Shown piece by piece: positions 1 to 4,730 of a stretch of 5,662 nt of DNA. Position 1 is the stretch's first letter, and every line of letters begins with the position of its first letter. Source of the DNA: an uncultured Myxococcales bacterium. Its GTDB lineage: Bacteria > Myxococcota_A > Bradymonadia > Bradymonadales > Bradymonadaceae. Under the pieces are notes generated by a model. It was not told the origin of the DNA. It did not search any database and saw only the letters and a list, made by a program, of their open reading frames with translations. The stretch covers positions 1 to 5,662 of the forward strand of contig CAJXPN010000345.1 in assembly GCA_913058025.1 (NCBI GenBank). Direction: 5' to 3'. Made by a program: the position numbers and the translations under genes.

Positions 1-43
1 TTTCTGCCTGTCTCGTGGGCTCGGAGATGTGTATAAGAGACAG
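1..43 (+). other. Illumina Nextera i7 adapter remnant (non-genomic)
   Basis: Bases 25-43 (AGATGTGTATAAGAGACAG) are the 19-base Tn5 mosaic end used in Nextera tagmentation. Bases 10-24 (GTCTCGTGGGCTCGG) are the Nextera read-2 adapter stem. Bases 2-9 (TTCTGCCT) match, from memory, i7 index N703 in adapter orientation, and base 1 fits the last base of the P7 arm. The arrangement index, stem, mosaic end, insert is exactly that of a library molecule, so this is untrimmed adapter left at a contig end. Biological sequence starts at base 44. The adapter stays open in the frame of the neighbouring minus-strand gene, so automatic gene callers may extend that protein into it. Confidence 0.97.
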
Positions 44-834
44 CTCAGGTGCTCCGACTCGGCCAGCGCCTCCTTCCCCTTCGGGGAGAGCTTCGAGTTG
101 TCCGTCAAGATCAAGGTCTCGAGGTTCGAGAGCGACGGCGCGCCGGCGAGGATGGCGGCCTCGTCGTCGCCGATCCTGTTGTAGTGGAGGTTGAGCTTGG
201 TGAGCCTGGACGCGAAGGGCGCCTCGACCAGCGCGGCCAGGCCCTCGGCGTCGATCTTGTTCGTCGTCAGGTTGAGCGACGTCAGGCTCCCCCACGCGTC
301 GGGCTTGCACAGCTCGACGAGCGCGTCGGACTTGAGCTGACAGTAGTTCAGCTCGAGGTGCGTGACCGACGGCCACGTCGTGCCAGACATCAGCGCCCGG
401 AGCTCGTCCGCGCCCAGCTTCTCGAAGTAGATGGTCAAGGACTCCAGGCCGTCTCCACACGCGGACCCCGAGAGCGCTTCGAGGCTCGCCGACGTGAGCT
501 GGTTACGCGTGCTCTTGAGGTGCTCGAGGTTCGTCAAGCAAGGCGAGTCGGCGATCCTCCTGAGCCCGTCCTTCATCTTGTTCGTGTCGAAGAACAGCGT
601 GTGGACGTGCTCGAGATCGGGCTCCTCGACCAACACGTCGATCCGCTCGTCCGCCAGCGACACTCTGCAGAACTCGAGCTCTCTGATGCGGTCGAGCAGG
701 CCCTTCTCCTTGAGGGTCTGGAGCGCGTTGGTCCGACGGCAGACGTAGTGGAAGAGCGCGTCCGCGGAGGACTTCAGAGCTTGCTCGAGTCGTTTGGGTG
801 AGTCGACTCGCACCAGGGTCGCCTTCTTGGCCAT
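44..834 (-). CDS. Leucine-rich-repeat protein, C-terminus cut by the contig end
   Basis: The ATG at 834-832 follows a strong ribosome binding site (GAGGAGAGG on the minus strand, 846-838). The frame stays open for 263 complete codons to base 46 and then runs into adapter, so the true C-terminus is missing. After a charged, partly helical start (MAKKATLVRVDSPKRLEQAL), leucine-rich repeats begin near residues 50, 77, 103, 130, 157, 184, 211 and 238, a spacing of 26-27 residues. The best units read LTSLNLTTNKIDAEGLAAL (184-202) and LTKLNLHYNRIGDDEAAIL (211-229). This LxxLxLxxNxIxxxGxxxL pattern is that of ribonuclease-inhibitor-type repeats, a curved protein-binding scaffold. There is no signal peptide, so it is probably cytoplasmic. 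The partner is unknown. It lies 88 bases downstream of the alpha-CTD-like gene on the same strand and may share its transcript. The repeat assignment is firm; the biological role is not known. Confidence 0.88.
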
Positions 835-874
835 CGTCCTCTCCTCGTAGTACGTGTTGGGCTGTGTCGTAGCC

Positions 875-907
875 TGTTGTTTTTGTTGGTGTTTGTGGTT
901 TTTTGGT
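875..907 (-). promoter_or_regulatory. A/C-only tract in the leader of the LRR gene
   Basis: The 33 bases 875-907 contain only G and T on the plus strand, so only A and C on the transcribed (minus) strand, with runs such as CCAAAAAACCACAAACACC. They end about 40 bases upstream of the LRR start codon at 834 and lie in the 88-base gap after the alpha-CTD-like gene. An RNA of only A and C cannot form internal Watson-Crick pairs. It could act as an unstructured ribosome-accessible leader or an entry site for Rho or an RNA chaperone, but Rho sites are typically C>G with pyrimidines and this tract has no U. The composition is plain in the sequence; the role is inference. Confidence 0.4.
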
Positions 908-922
908 CAGGGCGCCTGGGCG

Positions 923-1786
923 TCAGCGGTACGCCGACACGTGCGCGCCCTCGGCGCCCTCGGCCCTCGCCTGGGCGTGGCCTCTGGCCTCGCAGCCCGT
1001 CATCGCGCCGAACGCGTCGAGGTCGCCCTTGCGCGCGGCCACCCAGATCTCCTCGGGCGTGCCGAGCGCGCCCCGGTCCAGGAACCAGCGGGCCTCGAAC
1101 GCGGCCACGCCCTCGCGCTCCAGCGCCTTCGGGTCCTCCTCCCACACGCCCTCGGTGTCGGGCGCTGTGCGCCCCGTCACCCGCCAGGCCGAGGGCGCGC
1201 CGCCCTCGTACACGGTGATCTCGGTGTAGGCCCCCGGCGCGCTCGTCATCGAGACCACCTCTTCGCCTGCGCGCGAGAGCGCCCGCGCGAGCGGGTGCGC
1301 CCCGGGCGCGCACCACTCCTGACGCGCGCACATCACCGCGAACCAGCCATCCTCCTCCTGGGGCTCCACGAGCACGTCGTCGGCGACGAGCTCGCGCTCG
1401 GCCCGAAGCCACGGCGCGCCCGCTGGAGCCGACGCGTCGGCGCTCGTGCGCTGGAGGTTCGCCCGGGCGTACGCCGCGTCGACCGCGGCCACGACCTCCT
1501 CGGTCGTGCCCCCCTCACGCCACACGAACAGCGCCCCCCATGGGGCCGAGTCGGCCCCCGGCGTCGGCTCGTCTCCCCAGACGTCGATCCCCACGTCGTC
1601 GGCAAGGCGGAGCTCGTGGCTCGCCAGGAGCCGCCGCACCTCGAGCTCGCCCTGCGCGCCCACGAGCTCGCGCAGCAGCGGCTTCGTGTTGATTACGAGG
1701 TCGCCCAGCGTCAGGTTCCCCACGTCGAGCAGCGCCGAAAACGCGCGCACGCTCAGCTCGAGCTCGTCTATCGGTGTGTCTTGCAT
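923..1786 (-). CDS. Orphan RNA polymerase alpha-CTD-like domain protein with an unassigned C-terminal region
   Basis: The chosen ATG (1786-1784) has GAGGAA six bases upstream; the frame is open further upstream but that part looks non-coding. The product is 287 residues. Residues 5-63 resemble the C-terminal domain of RNA polymerase alpha: PIDELELSVRAFSALL matches E. coli PVDDLELTVRSANCLK, then TLGDLV matches YIGDLV, and LLASHELRL matches VLASRGLSL. That domain is a helix-hairpin-helix fold that binds UP-element DNA and activators. Arg14 aligns with E. coli R265, but N268 and C269 become Ser17 and Ala18, and the basic GKKS turn (K298 region) is replaced by AQGEL, so classic UP-element binding is doubtful. 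The C-terminal 220 residues are acidic and rich in Trp and Ala, with a segment GWFAVMCARQEW (147-158) and LARALSRAGEEVVSM (166-180) that I cannot place in a named family. There is no alpha N-terminal domain, signal peptide or membrane segment. It starts divergently from the lipoprotein gene and precedes the LRR gene. It might be a regulator or adaptor using the fold for protein contact. Confidence 0.85.
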   Translation of the reverse strand: MQDTPIDELELSVRAFSALLDVGNLTLGDLVINTKPLLRELVGAQGELEVRRLLASHELRLADDVGIDVWGDEPTPGADSAPWGALFVWREGGTTEEVVAAVDAAYARANLQRTSADASAPAGAPWLRAERELVADDVLVEPQEEDGWFAVMCARQEWCAPGAHPLARALSRAGEEVVSMTSAPGAYTEITVYEGGAPSAWRVTGRTAPDTEGVWEEDPKALEREGVAAFEARWFLDRGALGTPEEIWVAARKGDLDAFGAMTGCEARGHAQARAEGAEGAHVSAYR

Positions 1787-1898
1787 TCTCAGTTCCTCGC
1801 TGCGCACGGGTGCGTTGGGACACGATCCGGTAAGTACTAGTGGCCTGACGCTTTGGATGAAAGCAGAACGACGCCTCTGTTGTGGTCTCGTCCTCGCG

Positions 1899-1914
1899 GG
1901 CCTCGTGCGAGGCC
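1899..1914. promoter_or_regulatory. 16-base palindrome in the divergent region 1787-1942
   Basis: GGCCTCG-TG-CGAGGCC is a perfect 7-base inverted repeat with a 2-base centre, ending 28 bases before the lipoprotein ATG. The same right arm can instead pair with CCTCGC at 1892-1897 (partner GCGAGG, 1907-1912), giving two mutually exclusive stems. It could be a dimeric repressor or activator site serving either divergent gene, or an RNA hairpin in the lipoprotein leader. I see no convincing -35/-10 pair in the rest of the 156-base intergenic region. G/C-rich palindromes occur by chance in such DNA, so confidence is modest. Confidence 0.35.
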
Positions 1915-1942
1915 AACCTCGAACGAACGGTATGTGTACTCC

Positions 1943-2917
1943 ATGAAGACCCACCATGTTCTGCTCGTCAGCATCACCTCCTTCCTGCTCGCGTGTGACG
2001 CGGCGCCAGCCGAAGTGGCCAACACCGCAGCCCCGACGAACGACAGCGCCGCCACGAACGGCGCCGAGACCTCCGCCAAGGCGCCGACCAACGATGCGCT
2101 CGCCAGGCCGAAGGTCCAGGAGGATCCTCCCGCGCCGGAGGCCGCCGACCCGAACGTCAACGCCGAGAAGCCCCTGAGCGGCCTGTCCGACAAGGAGTTC
2201 GACGCGATCCTCGCCTCCGTCGGGTGCCCCGACGGCTCCCGGAGCAGCGAGGGCTGCGACGTGTGTCCCAGAGGCCTCCACTCCGACGTGAGACCCTACG
2301 AGAACCCCTTCGCGCCGGGCATCGCGTGGAAGACCCCATCGATCCTCTCGTTCAGCGGCAGCTCCACCCGCAAGACGCACGCCTTCTCCGGGACGTTCGC
2401 GCTCGGCGGCGCGGACCACCTGCTCGTCTATGGGGGCTGTCCGCTCATCGGCGACGCGAGCCGTGAACGCCCCAGCCAGCTCTACCTGACGTCCAGAGGC
2501 GCGCTCGTGGGCGTCCTGGAGGGGTACAAGGACGACACCAGGCTCGAGGAGTGCGCCATGCCCAGGGACGCCGCGGGCAAGGCACACGTCCTCTGCGTGC
2601 AGTCTCGCGGCCGGTCCGGCGTCGAGAGCCTCGAGATCTTGCGCGCCCACGCGCCCACGGGCGGTAACGAGGACGATCTGCTCCAGTACGAAGGTCTCGA
2701 GGGCTTCCCCTCTATCCTCGAGACCGAGGGCACCTGGGAGAAGGGCCCGAGGGAAGAGGAGCTCGTGTTCCCGGCGTCGCACCGGCTCGTCTTCGACGAG
2801 GTCCGCGACGTCGACGGCGACGGCGACGAGGACGTCCTCGCGACCTCCGGCGCCGACACCCGCTGGACGCTCACCCAGGGCGAGGGCGGCGTGTTCGTGG
2901 GGGAGCAGGTCGAGTGA
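1943..2917 (+). CDS. Secreted lipoprotein, Cys-rich, with a calcium-loop motif
   Basis: The ATG at 1943 is preferred because it begins a classic lipoprotein signal: MKTHH, a hydrophobic core VLLVSITSFLLA, then Cys18 in the lipobox LLAC. In-frame TTG at 1853 or GTG at 1934 would add residues that bury this signal. No clear Shine-Dalgarno precedes the ATG. The product is 324 residues. After lipidation at Cys18, residues 19-78 form an Ala/Pro/Thr/Asn-rich linker. The folded part has six further cysteines (95, 105, 108, 166, 204, 218), including a CDVC pair, enough for three disulfides. DVDGDGDED (289-297) fits the DxDxDGxxD calcium loop of FG-GAP, dockerin and EF-hand-like domains, and only one such loop is present. 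Asp at +2 is the inner-membrane retention signal in enterobacteria; whether that rule holds here is unknown. I do not recognise the family. It is probably an envelope-attached protein facing the periplasm or the surface. Confidence 0.85.
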   Translation: MKTHHVLLVSITSFLLACDAAPAEVANTAAPTNDSAATNGAETSAKAPTNDALARPKVQEDPPAPEAADPNVNAEKPLSGLSDKEFDAILASVGCPDGSRSSEGCDVCPRGLHSDVRPYENPFAPGIAWKTPSILSFSGSSTRKTHAFSGTFALGGADHLLVYGGCPLIGDASRERPSQLYLTSRGALVGVLEGYKDDTRLEECAMPRDAAGKAHVLCVQSRGRSGVESLEILRAHAPTGGNEDDLLQYEGLEGFPSILETEGTWEKGPREEELVFPASHRLVFDEVRDVDGDGDEDVLATSGADTRWTLTQGEGGVFVGEQVE

Positions 2918-2924
2918 GCGTCGC

Positions 2925-3386
2925 TCAGTCGATAGACAGGAGCTCCACGTCGAACACCAACATCCCGGCGGGCATCCCCGGCCCGGGGCGCTCGCCGTAG
3001 GCGAGGTCCGCGGGGATCCACAGGCGCCTTCGCTCGCCCACGGTCATCAGCGGGATGCCCTCCTTCCAGCCCTCGACGACGTTCATCAGCGGGAACGTCG
3101 CGGGGCGGTCGCGGGCCACGGACGAGTCGAAGCACTTACCGTCGGTCGTCCAGCCCGTGTAGTGGACGGTGACCGTGTCGCGCACGGTCGGGTTCGTATC
3201 ACCCGAGCCGGGCTCGAGCACGACCGACGCGAGCCCCGACGGGCGCACCTCGGCGGCCTCCGGCGGCCCGGCGACGTCTTCCGGCGCGGGCGGGCCTGAG
3301 AACGCGCCTCGGCGCAGGACGATCAGAGAGAAGATTCCGATGATGACGAGCATCACGATCCCGAAGGAGATCAGCGCGGGGTCCAT
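2925..3386 (-). CDS. Membrane-anchored FKBP-type peptidyl-prolyl cis-trans isomerase
   Basis: The 153-residue product catalyses cis-trans isomerisation of Xaa-Pro bonds. Residues 5-24 form one hydrophobic segment (ALISFGIVMLVIIGIFSLIV region), followed by Arg25-Arg26, a Pro/Ala/Glu-rich linker to about 50, and an FKBP domain at about 52-153. The residues lining the human FKBP12 pocket are all recognisable: Tyr76 in HYTG, Phe86-Asp87, Phe98, Val103-Val104, Trp107, Tyr130 in LAYG and Phe145 in LVFDVELL, so it should be active. The N-terminus has no cleavable signal. The RR after the membrane segment and the acid-only front would, by the positive-inside rule, leave the catalytic domain in the cytoplasm, which is unusual for an anchored FKBP. 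The start has GAGGT seven bases upstream (3398-3394). The gene follows the kinase gene by 21 bases and is likely in its operon. Its stop lies 7 bases from the stop of the converging lipoprotein gene. Confidence 0.95.
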   Translation of the reverse strand: MDPALISFGIVMLVIIGIFSLIVLRRGAFSGPPAPEDVAGPPEAAEVRPSGLASVVLEPGSGDTNPTVRDTVTVHYTGWTTDGKCFDSSVARDRPATFPLMNVVEGWKEGIPLMTVGERRRLWIPADLAYGERPGPGMPAGMLVFDVELLSID

Positions 3387-3407
3387 GAGGGTGACCTCGT
3401 GTGTGAG

Positions 3408-4538
3408 TCAGTGGTGCCAGGCCGGGTCGAACTCTTCGATGAGATCGGCGAGCTCCTGGAACTCCGGGAGCGCGCCCAGAGCCTGGCGCACGAAGCCGAT
3501 AGAGGGAGTGTAGTAGGGCAGGAAGTCGGGGTTGCCCTTGACCTGGTCGATGTAGATGAAGCGCCCCGCGTCCTTGAGCTTGCGCTGGACGGTCTGGAGG
3601 TCGAAGGCGCGTTGGACCTCTTCGGCCTCGTCGCACCAGGTCAGCCCGGCGGCGACGCCCTGGTTGGTGTAGTGAGACACGAGCCTGCGGACCATGACGT
3701 AGGGCAGCTCGATGTAGGAGTCGCGCAGCAGCGCCACGAGGTCGTAGATGAAGGGCGCCTCGAGCGCGTCCTGGAAGTCGATGAGCACGAGCTGCTCGTG
3801 CTTCGACATCAGGTTACGCGACTGGTAGTCGCGCAGCGCCAGCGTGGTCGGCAGCTCGAGCAGCGCGTCGACGACCTGGTCGAAGGCGCGCGCGAAGTCG
3901 TCCTCGTGGCGCGCGAGCGCGGGGTCGTCGTAGTGCTTGACCAGGCCCCACTCGTAGTAGTGGTCGAGCTCCCAGCGCAGCAGCTCGCGGTCGAAGCCGC
4001 GGGTGGTCGCGATCGTGGCGGGCGGGTCGAGGTTCGGGTCGACGTTGGACTGGTGCACGGTCCGCTGGAGGTCGACGAGCAGGTTGATCGCGCCGTGGTA
4101 GAGCTGCTCGGTCGGCTTGCGCCGCGCGGACATCTCGGCGCCGAAGTTCTCGATGAGGTCGAGGTAGAGGTCCTCGAAGCACGTCGAGCCGAGGTCCTCG
4201 AGCAGCAGCACGCCGCGGGGCATGTCGACGTGGTCGATCGCGGGGACGGGCATGTCGAGCGCGCGCAGGTAGCGTTGCACGTCCACGAAGGGGAGCTCGG
4301 TCGGGGGCGCGTCCTTTGACGAGCCGCCCTCCTCACTGCCCATCGCCGCCGAGCCCTCCGGGAGGACCATCGCCATGCGCGTGCGCTCGCCGCGCGCGTA
4401 GGCGTCGTGCGCGCCGGGCAGCGTCACGCGCCAGTAGATGCGCAGCGAGGCGTGGCCTCCGAGGTTCTCGAGCTTGGCGGCCTTGGCGACCTCGGGGCCG
4501 AACGCGTCGGTGAGGGTGGCTCGGATGCGCGCTTCCAT
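3408..4538 (-). CDS. amgK: AmgK-like amino-sugar anomeric kinase (COG3178, aminoglycoside phosphotransferase superfamily)
   Basis: AmgK phosphorylates N-acetylmuramate or N-acetylglucosamine at C1 with ATP in the cytoplasm; the product is passed to the uridylyltransferase MurU for peptidoglycan recycling. The 376-residue product shows the family's features in order: the nucleotide-loop region GGHASLRIYWRV (27-38), the strand MAMVLPEG (55-62), LLLEDLG (111-117), the catalytic LRDYQSRNLM (235-244) with Asp237 and Asn242, the metal-binding IDFQDA (253-258), and YDLVALLRDSYI (265-276). The usual His of HxD is Leu235, as I recall for many COG3178 members (LRDYHS). It is longer than typical AmgK (about 330-340), partly through a low-complexity Gly/Ser/Glu insert at about 63-80. 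The ATG has AGAGGA six bases upstream. It is followed after 21 bases by the FKBP gene. No murU is in view, so the exact sugar substrate is unproven; the superfamily is certain and the AmgK assignment likely. Confidence 0.85.
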   Translation of the reverse strand: MEARIRATLTDAFGPEVAKAAKLENLGGHASLRIYWRVTLPGAHDAYARGERTRMAMVLPEGSAAMGSEEGGSSKDAPPTELPFVDVQRYLRALDMPVPAIDHVDMPRGVLLLEDLGSTCFEDLYLDLIENFGAEMSARRKPTEQLYHGAINLLVDLQRTVHQSNVDPNLDPPATIATTRGFDRELLRWELDHYYEWGLVKHYDDPALARHEDDFARAFDQVVDALLELPTTLALRDYQSRNLMSKHEQLVLIDFQDALEAPFIYDLVALLRDSYIELPYVMVRRLVSHYTNQGVAAGLTWCDEAEEVQRAFDLQTVQRKLKDAGRFIYIDQVKGNPDFLPYYTPSIGFVRQALGALPEFQELADLIEEFDPAWHH

Positions 4539-4573
4539 GGTCTGTCCTCTCGAGATGGTCTGGGACGTTTCGG

Positions 4574-4595
4574 TCGAATCGAACGATTGATTCGA
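4574..4595. promoter_or_regulatory. Nested inverted repeat upstream of the amgK-like gene
   Basis: TCGAATC (4574-4580) and GATTCGA (4589-4595) are a perfect 7-base inverted repeat with an 8-base spacer. Inside it AATCG-AA-CGATT (4577-4588) is a second perfect inverted repeat. The block is AT-richer than its surroundings and lies 36 bases upstream of the amgK-like ATG in the 192-base divergent region, a natural place for an operator. A weak ECF-sigma-like pair on the minus strand (GGAAC at 4609-4605 and CGTT at 4585-4582, spacing 19) would put the -10 inside the palindrome, but the spacing is longer than usual. The symmetry is clear; the role is inference. Confidence 0.4.
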
Positions 4596-4669
4596 GTTTA
4601 GGCGGTTCCGCGTGAGCCGACCCTGTCATAAGGTGGCGTCGATATTGAGAAGATCGGCTCGGCGTGGGA

Positions 4670-4685
4670 CCCCATTATTATGGGG
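4670..4685. promoter_or_regulatory. Inverted repeat CCCCAT-TATT-ATGGGG upstream of the AIM24 gene
   Basis: A perfect 6-base inverted repeat with a TATT centre lies 45 bases before the AIM24 ATG. It includes TATTAT (4676-4681), which differs from the sigma-70 -10 consensus TATAAT at one base, but no -35 element sits at a 16-18 base distance (TTGAGA at 4645-4650 is 25 bases away). It could be an operator overlapping a -10 element, or a small hairpin in the leader. It is not a terminator, as no T-run follows on either strand. Nothing else in 4596-4730 stands out except the ribosome binding site GAGGA at 4722-4726. Confidence 0.35.
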
Positions 4686-4730
4686 CCGGGCGCGGGTCAA
4701 TGACGAAACCGACGACGACGTGAGGACACG

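Noticed and set aside
25..43. Tn5/IS50 transposon end
   Set aside because: The 19-base mosaic end is the engineered version and is preceded by the Nextera stem and an index; this is library adapter, not a mobile element.
49..801. Plus-strand 250-codon open frame
   Set aside because: It is antisense to the LRR gene. Its protein is Arg/Val/Glu-rich without any domain, as expected of a high-GC shadow, while the minus strand gives clear repeats and a ribosome binding site.
905..925. Intrinsic terminator after the alpha-CTD-like gene
   Set aside because: Only a 4-base GC stem (CGCC-CA-GGCG) can form and it is followed by A/C-rich sequence, not a U-run.
854..1840. Plus-strand 328-codon open frame
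   Set aside because: Antisense to the alpha-CTD-like gene, Arg/Ala/His-rich low-complexity translation, no ribosome binding site; the minus-strand frame carries the recognisable domain.
1787..2782. Upstream extension of the alpha-CTD-like protein to 619 residues
   Set aside because: The extra part overlaps the lipoprotein gene in antisense and looks like random high-GC translation. A good ribosome binding site and the domain start both point to the ATG at 1786.
3801..3834. Loss of the catalytic His in the kinase HxD motif (Leu235)
   Set aside because: COG3178 proteins commonly read LRDYHS at this place as I recall, and Asp237, Asn242 and Asp254 are intact, so this is a family variant rather than a dead enzyme.
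3399..4319. Plus-strand 306-codon open frame
   Set aside because: Antisense to the kinase gene, Val/Glu/Leu-rich mirror of its codons, no motif; the kinase motifs on the minus strand are unmistakable.
4634..4648. Sigma-54-like promoter TGGC-N7-TTGA before the AIM24 gene
   Set aside because: Spacing fits TGGC-N7-TTGC, but the near-invariant C of the -12 GC pair is A here, and no activator site is apparent.
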